NCBI GenBank assembly: GCA_963850415.1
Contig: CAWKLE010000004.1
Span: 186,001 to 250,000 of the forward strand
Reading direction: 5' to 3'
DNA: 64,000 nucleotides
Origin: VAXT01 sp963850415
Lineage (GTDB): Bacteria; Actinomycetota; Thermoleophilia; Gaiellales; Gaiellaceae
Below are positions 49,740-59,802 of the stretch, in pieces. The position numbers were made by a program, and so were the translations under genes. Under the pieces are notes generated by a model that was not told the DNA's origin, ran no database searches, and worked only from the letters and a program-made list of their open reading frames with translations. Within the stretch, counting starts at the first letter, position 1. Every line of letters begins with the position of its first letter.

Positions 49740-50558
49740 TTAGCGATCCGAGTAGAACGAGCTCTGGACGCGGCGCACGTAGGCGTCGAACTCGCTCTTG
49801 CGCCGGTCGACCTGCTCCTCGCGCCCGGCCAGCTCGGCCGTCAGCCGGTCTAGCTCGCGGCGGGCCTCGATCAGCTCCGCCTCGCGCTCCTCGACGGAGG
49901 CCTCGCGCAGCTGGGAGCGCCGCTCGAGCTCCGTCACGTGGACGGCGCGGCTCTCGAACCTGCGCTTGTCCTCGGCGGTCTGGCGCTCCACGACCTCGAT
50001 CTGGCGCTCGCGCTCGTCGAGCTCGGCTTCGCGGGCCCTGAGGCGCACGTCCGAGCGCGCCTCGAGCTCCTGCGCGAGGTTGTCGAGCTCGGCCTCGCGG
50101 AGACCGAGGTTGCGCTCCAGCTCGAGGAGCCTGCTGTCCGCGTAGCGGAGCTCTGCCTCGCGGCCCTCGAGCAGCTCGATCCGGCGCTCGACCTCGCGCT
50201 CGCGGGCGGCGAGCTCGTCGCGGAAGGTCTGTTCGCGTTCGGCGATGCGGACCCGCTCGACCTCGAGCTCGGCGGCCATGCGCTGTTCGCGGTCGCCCGC
50301 GTCGTCCGCGGCCTGGACGAGCTCCTCCTCGAGCTCCGCGATCCGCGCGCGGGCCTTGTCGAGCGCTGCGTTGCGGTTGTCGAGCTTCTCGACGAGCTCC
50401 TCCATCTGCCGCTCGGCTTCCGCGGCGCGGGGGCTGTGGCCCTCGATGTCGTGCAGGACCTCGGCGAGCTCCTTCCGGCGATCGTCGGACAGATCGTCGA
50501 CGACGTCGCTGGTCTGGCGGACGACGTAGTTCTCGAGACGGTTGCGCAGCTTCGACAT
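49740..50558 (-). CDS. Long coiled-coil protein
   Basis: 272 residues, almost all predicted coiled coil from residue 40 onward, rich in Glu, Arg and Ala (e.g. ELEEELVQAADDAGDREQ). An N-terminal LRNRLENYVVRQTSDVVDDL may be globular. Function unknown; candidates include cytoskeletal or nucleoid-associated scaffolds. No membrane segment. Very similar short words recur, so alignments by composition could mislead. Confidence 0.6.
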   Translation of the reverse strand: MSKLRNRLENYVVRQTSDVVDDLSDDRRKELAEVLHDIEGHSPRAAEAERQMEELVEKLDNRNAALDKARARIAELEEELVQAADDAGDREQRMAAELEVERVRIAEREQTFRDELAAREREVERRIELLEGREAELRYADSRLLELERNLGLREAELDNLAQELEARSDVRLRAREAELDERERQIEVVERQTAEDKRRFESRAVHVTELERRSQLREASVEEREAELIEARRELDRLTAELAGREEQVDRRKSEFDAYVRRVQSSFYSDR

Positions 50559-50596
50559 GGCCGGTACCCCAAGAATCGGCCGCGTGCGGAGAAGCT

Positions 50597-52629
<2,033 letters not shown>

Positions 52630-52678
52630 CGCCGGGAGAATACGACTTTCGCGCTATGGAAGAAAGCTGGCCACCCGG

Positions 52679-53674
52679 TCAGGCGACTGCCTCGGCGACG
52701 AGCTCCTGGAAGCGCGCGACGAGCTGCTCGCTCTCGCCCAGAAGCCGCCCCTCGGCGACGATTCCCGACCGCACGCCCTTCTGGACTCGCTCGACGAGGA
52801 CCCGGTCCTCCGCGCCCACCTGGCGGTCGAACTCGAGCAGCTCGTCGACCCACGCCGGCTCGGCGTCAGCCGTGAAGAAGTAGTCGAGGAAGCCGGTCGC
52901 GCGCTCCGGGCCGGCTGGCAGGACCGGCCCGATCGAGAGGTTCGGCCGTCCCGCGAGCACGTTGATCTTCAGGTTCGGCCAGACGAAGTGGAAGTGCCCC
53001 TCCCCCTCTCCGCGGAACGGCGCGAACTGCGAAAGGACGTGGTCGGAGCTCCGCACGAGCCGGTACTCGTCGGGGTCGACGTCGTACGCGGCGCTGAAGC
53101 CCTTGTGGGCGACCGGGCAGTGGTAGCACTCGAGGTAGTTCTCGCACGCGATCTTCCAGTTCGCGGCGAGGTCGTAGTCGTCTCGCGAGTGGAAGACGAG
53201 ATCGTCGACCGGGACGAGCTCCGTGACGGGGCCGAGCGTGTCCGCGAGCGGCGGCGCCTCGTCGTCCGGGTTCACGAACAGGAACGGACCCCAGGTTTCG
53301 ATGCGCAACGGCACGAGGGACAGGCCCTCGGGGTCGAACTCCGGCTCGCGGTCCGAGCGCGGAGCGGCGCGGAGCGTCCCGTCGAGGCCGTACGTCCACG
53401 CGTGGTACGGGCACTGCACCGACTTGCCGGTGCCCTCGCCGTCGACGAGGAGCGACCCTCGATGGCGGCAGACGTTGAGGAACGCGCGCACCCCGTCCTC
53501 GGCGCGCACCACGAGCACCGGGATCTCGCCCGCCCAGGCCGCGAACCGGTCGCCGACTTCCCGGACTCGTCCCGTATGGCCGACGTACTGCCACGAGCGT
53601 CGGAAGATCCGCTCCTGCTCGCGCCGCAGGACGTCCGGGTCGGAGTACCAGCTCCAGGGCAGCGACTGCGCCAC
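52679..53674 (-). CDS. Rieske non-heme iron oxygenase, alpha subunit
   Basis: 331 residues from GTG 53674. Rieske motif C69-x-H71 and C88-x2-H91 (NVCRHRGSLL and VQCPYHAWTYG), and the mononuclear iron histidines in NYLECYHCPVAHKGF. Family members oxidise aromatic rings, choline, carnitine or steroids; the short form without a beta subunit nearby fits glycine-betaine or carnitine-type oxygenases. No ferredoxin or reductase gene is close by. Confidence 0.88.
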   Translation of the reverse strand: MAQSLPWSWYSDPDVLRREQERIFRRSWQYVGHTGRVREVGDRFAAWAGEIPVLVVRAEDGVRAFLNVCRHRGSLLVDGEGTGKSVQCPYHAWTYGLDGTLRAAPRSDREPEFDPEGLSLVPLRIETWGPFLFVNPDDEAPPLADTLGPVTELVPVDDLVFHSRDDYDLAANWKIACENYLECYHCPVAHKGFSAAYDVDPDEYRLVRSSDHVLSQFAPFRGEGEGHFHFVWPNLKINVLAGRPNLSIGPVLPAGPERATGFLDYFFTADAEPAWVDELLEFDRQVGAEDRVLVERVQKGVRSGIVAEGRLLGESEQLVARFQELVAEAVA

Positions 53675-53687
53675 ACGGCGAATGTAA

Positions 53688-54941
53688 CTACTCCGCGAGC
53701 TCGGGCAGCTCGCGCATCTTCGGGATCGGCGAGGGCAGGAGCCAGAGGAAGCCCGCCGCCGCGCCGACGACACCGATCCAGAGCGTCGTCTGGAGCCCGA
53801 TCGCGGTTCCGAGGAAGCCGCCGATCAGCGACCCGATCGGCCGGATGCCGTTGTTCACGACCATGTACGCGCCGGACACGCGCGACCGCAGCCGGTGCGG
53901 AACGAGCGCGGCGAAGATCGACGCGGCGCTGATGTCGAGGATCATCACACCGAGGCCGGCGCCGAACTCCGCCAGGAAGAGCATCGCCAGGATCAGCCAG
54001 TACGGCCCGCCCGCGAGCGGCACGAGCACGAGCGGCACCGGAAAGACGATGCAGCCGAGGATGTACGTCGGCCCGATCCCGAGCCTCCGCCCGAGCCGCG
54101 ACGTGACGACGGAGCCGATCAGCCCGCCGATCGCGCCGGCCCCGAGGACGATCCCCAGCGTCGCCGGGCGCACGTGCAGGGAGCGGACCGCGTACAGGAT
54201 GAAGAGCGCGTGGAAGACGAAGTTGAAGAGGTTGATCGTCGCCGTCGCGAGCAGCGAGGAGCGCATCACCGACGACGTCACGAGGTAGCGGACGCCGGCG
54301 ACGACGTGGCCCTTCTCCGCCTCCTCGGTCTCCGGCTCCACGGGATCGATCGAGGCGAGGAACCCGGCCGAGAACAGGAACGAGACCGAGTCGACGAGCA
54401 GCGCGTACGGCGCCTTCAGCACCTGCACGAGGATGCCGCCGATGCTCGGCCCGGCAACGAACGAGAACGCGCGGCTCCCGGCCAGCAGCGAGTTCCCCTC
54501 GACGTAGTCGTCCCGCTCGACGAGCGCCACGAAGAGCGACGAGTAGGCGACGAAGAAGAAGACCGTCATCGTCCCCACGAGGAAGGCGACGACGTACAGC
54601 TGCTGGATGGTGAGCGCGCCGAACGCGTACGCGAGCGGAATCGTCACGAGCAACGCGGCGCGGGCGAGGTCGGTGAAGATCATCGTCCGCCGCCTGTGGC
54701 CGCGTCGGTCGACCCAGGCCCCGGCATGCAGCGCGAAGAAGAGGTTCGGCGCGAGCTCGGCGGCGACGAGGTAGCCCATCTGCTTCGCGTTCGCATCGAG
54801 CACGAGGACCGCGGTCAGCGGGATCGCGATCAGCGAGATCTGGTCGCCGAAGAGCGAGATCGTCTGGCCCGACCAGACGCGCCTGAAGACGAGGTTCTCG
54901 CGCAGGACGCCCGGGATGAAGCGCCTCACCGGCCCGCGCAC
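53688..54941 (-). CDS. MFS transporter (enterobactin-exporter type)
   Basis: 417 residues, GTG start. Twelve membrane segments with WVDRRGHRRRTMIFTDLAR as the loop 2-3 motif, typical of the MFS_3/EntS subgroup of exporters. GTG overlaps the LysE stop by one base (TAGTG). Probably exports a small compound; substrate unknown. Confidence 0.86.
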   Translation of the reverse strand: MRGPVRRFIPGVLRENLVFRRVWSGQTISLFGDQISLIAIPLTAVLVLDANAKQMGYLVAAELAPNLFFALHAGAWVDRRGHRRRTMIFTDLARAALLVTIPLAYAFGALTIQQLYVVAFLVGTMTVFFFVAYSSLFVALVERDDYVEGNSLLAGSRAFSFVAGPSIGGILVQVLKAPYALLVDSVSFLFSAGFLASIDPVEPETEEAEKGHVVAGVRYLVTSSVMRSSLLATATINLFNFVFHALFILYAVRSLHVRPATLGIVLGAGAIGGLIGSVVTSRLGRRLGIGPTYILGCIVFPVPLVLVPLAGGPYWLILAMLFLAEFGAGLGVMILDISAASIFAALVPHRLRSRVSGAYMVVNNGIRPIGSLIGGFLGTAIGLQTTLWIGVVGAAAGFLWLLPSPIPKMRELPELAE

Positions 54942-55549
54942 TAGCGCCGCTCGGTGGCGAGCCGGAGCCCGAGCGCTACCAGCACGGCCCCGGTCGACGC
55001 CTCGATCGCGCGCTTCACCCAGGAGCGGCTGAGGAAGTCGCCCGCCCGCGCGACCGCGATCGCGTAGGCCGTCAGCCAGAGGAGCGTCAGCAGGCAGAAC
55101 ACGAAGCCGAGCGCGACGAGGGCCGAGAACGAGTGCGCGAACTGCGGGAGCAGGCTAGGGAAGAACGCGGCCATCTTCGGGTTCCCGAGGTTGCTCAGGA
55201 GGCCCTGGCGGAAAGCTCTGCCCGGCTCGAGCGGCTTCGACCGGGGCGCCTCAGGCGCCCGCCGGCCGCGGATCGCAGCCACCAGCGCCTGGAGGCCGAG
55301 CCAGACCAGGTACGCGGCGCCCGCGATCCTGACCGCGAGGAATGCGGGCTCAGAGGCCGCGAGCAGCGCCGCGATCCCGACTGCCGACGCGAGCGTCCAC
55401 ACAGCCTGGCCGCACGAGACGCCGAGCGCCGTGAACATGCCCGCGCGGCGACCGCCGAGCAGCGAGCTCCGGATCGTGAGCGCCGTGTCGGGCCCGGGCG
55501 TCACGATCACGATCGCCGAGACGCCGAGGAACGCAGCCAGCTCGGTCAC
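54941..55549 (-). CDS. LysE family amino-acid exporter
   Basis: 202 residues from GTG 55549. Six membrane segments; the LysE/RhtB hallmark IVTPGPDTALTIRSSLLGGR is near the N-terminus and GNPKMAAFFPSLLPQF in the middle. It exports basic or other amino acids across the cytoplasmic membrane. Coupled to the downstream MFS gene. Divergent from the proline-racemase-like gene. Confidence 0.88.
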   Translation of the reverse strand: MTELAAFLGVSAIVIVTPGPDTALTIRSSLLGGRRAGMFTALGVSCGQAVWTLASAVGIAALLAASEPAFLAVRIAGAAYLVWLGLQALVAAIRGRRAPEAPRSKPLEPGRAFRQGLLSNLGNPKMAAFFPSLLPQFAHSFSALVALGFVFCLLTLLWLTAYAIAVARAGDFLSRSWVKRAIEASTGAVLVALGLRLATERR

Positions 55550-55585
55550 GCCGGGAGTCTCGCAGTTCCGTATCGTCGCCCTCAG

Positions 55586-56626
55586 ATGCGGGCCGGACGG
55601 ACGTTGACCGTGGTCGGCTGCCACGCGGGCGGCGAGATCGGAAACGTGATCGTCGGCGGCGTCCTGCCTCCACCCGGGGCGACGGTCTTCGAGCAGATGG
55701 AGTCGCTCCGCCGCGACGGCGACTGGCTGCGCCGCGTGCTCCTGCGAGAGCCGCGCGGGAGCGTCGCGTGCCACGCCAACCTCGTGGTGCCGCCGACGCG
55801 CGAGGACTGCGACGCCGGGTTCATCATCATGGAGCCGACCGAGTACCCGGCCATGTCCGGGTCGAACACGATCTGCACGGCGACCGTGCTGCTCGAGACC
55901 GGGATGGTGCAGATGCGCGAGCCGGAGACCGTCGTGCGCCTCGAGGCTCCGGGCGGGGTCGTCGAGGCGCGTGCGGCCTGCCGCGACGGCAAGTGCGAGA
56001 GCGTCGAGCTCACGAACGTGCCCTGCTTCGTCGAGCAGCTCGACGCGGAGCTCGACGTCGAGGGTCTCGGCCGGATGAGCGTCGACGTGGCCTACGGCGG
56101 CATGTGGTACGCGATCGCAGATGCGAGCGCGCTCGGCTTCGAGCTGGTGCCCGAGGAGGCGCGCGAACTCTCGCTCGCGGGCGAGGCGATCCGCATCGCG
56201 GCCCGCGATCAGCTCGAGTGCGCACACCCCGAGAACCCGGCGATCGCCGGCGTGAGCATCGTCCAGATCGCGGAGGCCTGGCGGGGCGTCGGCGAGGTGA
56301 CGCGGAACGCCGTCGTCGTCGCGCCCGGGAGACTCGACCGCTCGGCCACCGGCACGGGCCTCTCCGCCCGGCTCGCCGTCCTCCACGCCCGCGGGCTGAT
56401 GCGGCCGGGCGACTCGATGAGCCACGCCTCGCCGCTCGGCTCCACCTTCGAAGGGCGGATCGTCGAGGAGACGCTCGTCGGCGGCCGTCCGGCGATCGTC
56501 CCCGCGATCCGCGGCAGCGCCTGGATCACGGGCGTCACGCAGGTGCTGATCGACCCGGGCGACCCGTTCCCGGAGGGCTATCTGCTCTCGGACACCTGGG
56601 GCGTGAGCGGCCTCGACAGCCAATAG
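55586..56626 (+). CDS. Proline racemase-like protein with Ser/Thr at the catalytic positions
   Basis: 346 residues. The proline racemase/hydroxyproline epimerase fold is evident (VGCHAGGEIGNVIVGG at the start, DSMSHASPLGSTFEG near the end). The first catalytic residue, Cys in racemases, is Ser91 here (MSGSNT) and the second is Thr255 (DRSATGTG). Known combinations are Cys/Cys, Ser/Cys and Cys/Thr (the last being trans-3-hydroxyproline dehydratases). Ser/Thr is unusual, so the activity may be a dehydratase-like or new one. Next to an amino-acid exporter, suggesting amino-acid metabolism. Confidence 0.82.
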   Translation: MRAGRTLTVVGCHAGGEIGNVIVGGVLPPPGATVFEQMESLRRDGDWLRRVLLREPRGSVACHANLVVPPTREDCDAGFIIMEPTEYPAMSGSNTICTATVLLETGMVQMREPETVVRLEAPGGVVEARAACRDGKCESVELTNVPCFVEQLDAELDVEGLGRMSVDVAYGGMWYAIADASALGFELVPEEARELSLAGEAIRIAARDQLECAHPENPAIAGVSIVQIAEAWRGVGEVTRNAVVVAPGRLDRSATGTGLSARLAVLHARGLMRPGDSMSHASPLGSTFEGRIVEETLVGGRPAIVPAIRGSAWITGVTQVLIDPGDPFPEGYLLSDTWGVSGLDSQ

Positions 56627-56656
56627 CGTCCGCACCGCCCGGGACACTCTTCGGAC

Positions 56657-57004
56657 GTGATCCGCGCGGAGTTCCAGAACCTGCGGGGCTGGCAGGCCCA
56701 CCACCACCGGCTCGTGGCACGTCTCCTGTTGATCCTCGTCGGGACGGTGATCGTGGACGTAGCCGGGACGATCCTCATCTTCTTCGCCGAGCGGCACGCG
56801 CGCGGGACCGACATCCACACGCTCGGCAACGCGTTCTTCTTCACGACGGTGCAGCTGCTCACGGTCTCGTCGCAGATCAGGAACCCGTTCACGACGATCG
56901 GACGCGCGATCGACATCGCCCTCGAGATCTGGGCCGTGCTCGTCGTCGCGGGCTCTGCAGGCGCAATTGCAGCTTTTCTGCAGGATGCAGACCGGCCGCG
57001 CTAG
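56657..57004 (+). CDS. Two-helix ion-channel-like membrane protein without a K+ filter
   Basis: 115 residues, GTG start. Two membrane helices flank a re-entrant-like loop, FFFTTVQLLTVSSQIRNP, aligned with the pore helix and filter of K+ channels (Ion_trans_2). The TVGYG filter is replaced by TVSSQ, so K+ selectivity is not expected. Could be a non-selective channel subunit. Ends 82 bases before cspA; a 5' leader region with weak hairpins lies between. Confidence 0.7.
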   Translation: MIRAEFQNLRGWQAHHHRLVARLLLILVGTVIVDVAGTILIFFAERHARGTDIHTLGNAFFFTTVQLLTVSSQIRNPFTTIGRAIDIALEIWAVLVVAGSAGAIAAFLQDADRPR

Positions 57005-57086
57005 ACTCCGGCAAGCAATAGAACGTGTACCGGTGGCGCTCCGCCTCCTTGTGCGTGTTCGTGAGTGGTAAGGGAGGTGGAATTAG

Positions 57087-57293
57087 ATGGCAACCGGAAC
57101 CGTGAAGTGGTTCAACGATGCGAAGGGGTACGGATTCATCACGCCGGAAGACGGCGGTAAGGATCTCTTCGTGCACTTCTCGAACATCTCGGGCGACGGG
57201 TTCAAGACCCTGACCGAGAATGCGAAGGTCGAGTACGAGCCCCGTGAGGGCGAGAAGGGCCCGGAGGCGACGAACGTCGTCCTCGTCGGGTAA
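57087..57293 (+). CDS. cspA: Cold-shock protein
   Basis: 68 residues, nearly identical to the CspA family. RNP1 KGYGFIT and RNP2 DLFVHFS are both present; they bind single-stranded RNA or DNA. The ribosome-binding site GGGAGGTGG lies 10 bases upstream of the ATG. It is followed by a stem-loop and then infA with a short gap, so the two may be cotranscribed and cold-regulated. Confidence 0.96.
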   Translation: MATGTVKWFNDAKGYGFITPEDGGKDLFVHFSNISGDGFKTLTENAKVEYEPREGEKGPEATNVVLVG

Positions 57294-57309
57294 TCACCGA
57301 AACGAACTC

Positions 57310-57343
57310 CCCCGCGTCGCGAGCTCAGGCTTGCGGCGCGGGG
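57310..57343 (+). promoter_or_regulatory. Stem-loop between cspA and infA
   Basis: CCCCGCGTCGC (57310-57320) pairs with GCGGCGCGGGG (57333-57343) with one G:U. It lies immediately upstream of the infA ribosome-binding site, where it could block or time translation, or act as a terminator for cspA. No T-run follows. Confidence 0.45.
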
Positions 57344-57364
57344 ATCGATTTAGGAGCAACGAGA

Positions 57365-57586
57365 ATCGCAGGCAAGGAAGACAAGATCGAGTTCGAGGGG
57401 GAGGTCATCGAGGCCTTCCGCAACGGCATGTACAAGATCCTCCTCGACAACGGCCACGAGACGCTCGGGTACACCGCCGGCAAGATGCGGCGGTACAGGA
57501 TCAAGATCCTTCCCGGCGACCGGGTCAACGTGGAGCTCTCTCCGTACGACCTTTCGCGCGGCCGAATCGTCTACCGGCACCGCTGA
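57365..57586 (+). CDS. infA: Translation initiation factor IF-1, starting with ATC
   Basis: 73 residues reading AGKEDKIEFEGEVIEAFRNG then MYKILLDNGHETLGYTAGK and LPGDRVNVELSPYDLSRGRI, which is the complete IF-1 OB fold. The first codon can only be ATC at 57365: no ATG, GTG or TTG is in frame upstream. The SD sequence AGGAG (57352-57356) is eight bases before it, ideal spacing. ATC initiation is very rare and recalls AUU-started infC, which is controlled by IF-3. IF-1 binds the 30S A-site. Confidence 0.93.
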   Translation: MAGKEDKIEFEGEVIEAFRNGMYKILLDNGHETLGYTAGKMRRYRIKILPGDRVNVELSPYDLSRGRIVYRHR

Positions 57587-57608
57587 CCACCTGATTTACT
57601 AGCGCCCG

Positions 57609-57986
57609 ATGGCGGTCTTCTTCGTGTTGGCGTGGGCGGCCAACATCGTCGCGCTCGCGGTCGCGGACTGGCTCTTCAGCGGCGTCTCGATCGACGGCTG
57701 GGGGCCTCTGCTGATCGGCGCCGCGGTGCTTGCCATCGCGAACACGATCGTGAAGCCGATCCTGACGCTGCTCACGCTGCCGCTCGTGATCATCACGCTC
57801 GGCCTCTTCCTGTTCGTGATCAACGTCGCGATGCTGGCTCTCGCCGAGTGGATCGCGCCGAACTTCTCGATCGACGGGTTCTGGACGTACGTCGGGGCGA
57901 CGATCGTCGTGTGGCTCGTGAACTACCTCCTGCACGGCCTGTTCGGGCTCCGCCGGGGCTCCAGGGCGCCCCGCTACGCCTCCTAG
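57609..57986 (+). CDS. Phage-holin-4 family (mycobacterial 4-TM) membrane protein
   Basis: 125 residues, four membrane helices. The pattern MAVFFVLAWAANIVALAVAD and the conserved NTIVKPILTLLTLPLVIITL identify the Phage_holin_4_2 superfamily, widely present on chromosomes without phage genes. Not evidence of a prophage. Function unknown. Confidence 0.85.
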   Translation: MAVFFVLAWAANIVALAVADWLFSGVSIDGWGPLLIGAAVLAIANTIVKPILTLLTLPLVIITLGLFLFVINVAMLALAEWIAPNFSIDGFWTYVGATIVVWLVNYLLHGLFGLRRGSRAPRYAS

Positions 57987-58076
57987 AGGCTGAACCAAGA
58001 CTTTGCCTTCGCATAGCCCGCGCCTAGGGCGGCCGGGACTACCTTCCTGACGAAGCCAATCTCAAGGAGGCAAGTC

Positions 58077-58460
58077 ATGAAGCGCACAGTCATTCTCACC
58101 GCCTCGCTCCTCGCGCTGACGGCGCTCGCCGTTGCCGCTCCGGCGGTCCAGGCGAAGAACGACCCCGGCACGCGGATCGCGCTCAAGTCATCGGGAGCAT
58201 TTCCGGGTGCGAGCGGCAAGGCGAAGTTCCAGACCAAGGACCAGCGCGAGCTCGAGATCGAAGTCGAGCACGTCCGGCGGCTCGCCGGCAAGCGCGTCAA
58301 CTTCTTCGTCAACAGCACGAAGGTCGGGTCGGCCCGCGTCAACGGGCTCGGCGCAGCGCAGATCAACCGCCGCGGCGCGAGCTTCCCGTCGATCAACGCA
58401 GGCACGCGGATCAAGGTCAAGACCGCCGCCGGCAAGCTGATCGTCTCCGGCAGCTTCTAA
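58077..58460 (+). CDS. Secreted protein of unknown function
   Basis: 127 residues with a clear signal peptide (MKRTVILTASLLALTALAVA, cleavage near PAVQAKN) and a strong SD (AAGGAGG, 58064-58070). The mature part is basic and beta-rich: FFVNSTKVGSARVNGLGAAQ. No domain recognised. It is followed by the palindromic repeat at 58.48 kb. Confidence 0.65.
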   Translation: MKRTVILTASLLALTALAVAAPAVQAKNDPGTRIALKSSGAFPGASGKAKFQTKDQRELEIEVEHVRRLAGKRVNFFVNSTKVGSARVNGLGAAQINRRGASFPSINAGTRIKVKTAAGKLIVSGSF

Positions 58461-58481
58461 AAGCCGACAGGTCCCTCAAGA

Positions 58482-58510
58482 ACATGCCCGGTGCCTGGCA
58501 CCGGGCATGT
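58482..58510. repeat. 29-bp perfect palindrome of the GGTGCC family
   Basis: ACATGCCCGGTGCC and GGCACCGGGCATGT are exact complements around one central T, giving 29 bp. The inner 13 bp is GGTGCCTGGCACC. It is followed by CTCGTTGGGGC, close to the tail after the 29.7 kb element. Fifth site of the repeat family, between a secreted-protein gene and the 113-aa gene. Confidence 0.85.
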
Positions 58511-58539
58511 CTCGTTGGGGCATGAGTAGGCTCTCGCCC

Positions 58540-58881
58540 ATGGACGAGAGGGAGCGCCGGCTCGCGCTGAACGAGGCGATGTTCCGCGAGGTCAACGAGC
58601 GCGTCGAGGACATGACGAAGACGTTCGACTCGCAGACGGCGACGATCGAGATCTTCTGCGAGTGCGGCAATCCGGCTTGCACCGAGCGCAACTCGGTGCC
58701 GAAGGACGTCTACGAGCGCGTACGCGCGGACGCGACGCACTTTCTGCTCCGCCCCGGCCACGAGGACCCGACCATGGAGCGCGTGATCGAGACGCACGAC
58801 TCGTACGTCATCGTCGAGAAGGAAGGGCGCGACGTGGAGCGCGTCGTCGAGCAGACCGACCCGCGCTCAGGCCCCGAGTAG
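58540..58881 (+). CDS. Conserved actinobacterial protein with Cys-rich motif
   Basis: 113 residues from ATG 58540; the upstream in-frame ATGs lie inside or beside the palindromic repeat and are disregarded. Begins MDERERRLALNEAMFREVNE and contains IFCECGNPACTE, a C-x-C-x-n-C pattern that could bind zinc. The last part is acidic (VERVVEQTDP). This is a common small family in Actinobacteria with no assigned role. Confidence 0.75.
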   Translation: MDERERRLALNEAMFREVNERVEDMTKTFDSQTATIEIFCECGNPACTERNSVPKDVYERVRADATHFLLRPGHEDPTMERVIETHDSYVIVEKEGRDVERVVEQTDPRSGPE

Positions 58882-58887
58882 ACGGCC

Positions 58888-58916
58888 GGGAGGCCGACGG
58901 CGAGCGCCGGCCTCCC
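58888..58916. terminator. Hairpin between convergent genes
   Basis: GGGAGGCCG (58888-58896) and CGGCCTCCC (58908-58916) form a perfect nine-bp stem around an 11-base loop. It lies between the plus-strand gene ending 58881 and the minus-strand gene ending 58931, so probably a bidirectional terminator. No T-run. Confidence 0.6.
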
Positions 58917-58930
58917 GTCCTCGGTGCCGT

Positions 58931-59665
58931 CTACGACGCGGAACCGGGCTCGTGCTCGCCGACGTGATTCGCCGGCGTGGCCTCGACCTGTCCGAGCGAC
59001 GAGTTGCCGCGGGCGCGGACCCGGACGCTGATCCGGTCGCCGACGGTGAGCTGGCTCGGAGAGATCAGCTCGGGCACGCGGCCCACCCACTTGATGAACA
59101 CCGTGCGCCGGCCGTAGGAGAAAGCCTGGTCCTGAGCCTGACCGAGCATCGCCTTCAGGGCACGGTGGTTGCCGTCCATGACATGGACGCTGAGGTGGCC
59201 GTTCGCCGCCGGGGCGTTGAGCGTCCCCTGGAACAGCCAGAGCGGCTGCCTGGCACGGCCGGGATTCGGCCCGTGATCGGCGACGACCTTGGCCGCCGAG
59301 GCCTCGACCTGCGGCAGGGTCGAGCCCCGCTGCGCGCGGATGTGGACGACGAGCTGGTCGCCCTCGACCAGGTTGCTCTGCTGGACGACGGTCGGAACGC
59401 CGTGCACCCAGCGCAGGTACTCGGTGTTCGAGTCGACGGCAAAGGACTGCCCGGACGGCTGGCCGACCATGAGGCGCAACGCTCGCTGGTTGCCACCGGC
59501 CACGTCCAGGAGCAGCGAGGCGGAGTTGGGCGGCGGCGTGGCCGCCAATTCCCCTCGGAACTGGTACTCGACGAGACCGTGCTTGCTGGCCGCGATCGAG
59601 CCGGTCGCCCCGAGGCCGACAGCGGCGACGGCGGTCAGGGCGAGGAAGAGCATGCGGAACCTCAT
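58931..59665 (-). CDS. Secreted protein with two DUF5666-like repeats
   Basis: 244 residues from ATG 59665 with a perfect SD (AAGGAGGG). Signal peptide MRFRMLFLALTAVAAVGLGA. Two repeats of about 95 residues follow, the first LDVAGGNQRALRLMVGQ and the second VHVMDGNHRALKAMLGQ, each ending in a G-x-D beta hairpin. The layout resembles DUF5666-type duplicated beta domains. Function unknown. Confidence 0.72.
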   Translation of the reverse strand: MRFRMLFLALTAVAAVGLGATGSIAASKHGLVEYQFRGELAATPPPNSASLLLDVAGGNQRALRLMVGQPSGQSFAVDSNTEYLRWVHGVPTVVQQSNLVEGDQLVVHIRAQRGSTLPQVEASAAKVVADHGPNPGRARQPLWLFQGTLNAPAANGHLSVHVMDGNHRALKAMLGQAQDQAFSYGRRTVFIKWVGRVPELISPSQLTVGDRISVRVRARGNSSLGQVEATPANHVGEHEPGSAS

Positions 59666-59802
59666 TTGCACCCTCCTTGGGCGTTGGAGACGTCCCGCCA
59701 ATGGTCGGTCGCAAACGTCAGCGCACCGTGGGCCACACGTAAGAAAGCGGTAAAGATCCACGGTCAGGTTTCGCTCAGGTTTTTCGTTGCACTCTGAGCC
59801 GC

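Noticed and set aside
52679..53674. Calling the Rieske oxygenase part of a degradation operon
   Set aside because: Neighbours are exporters and the sugar dehydrogenase; no ferredoxin, reductase or ring-cleavage gene is present.
58507..58539. Earlier start for the 113-aa gene
   Set aside because: It would place the N-terminus next to the palindromic repeat; the ATG at 58540 matches the usual family start.
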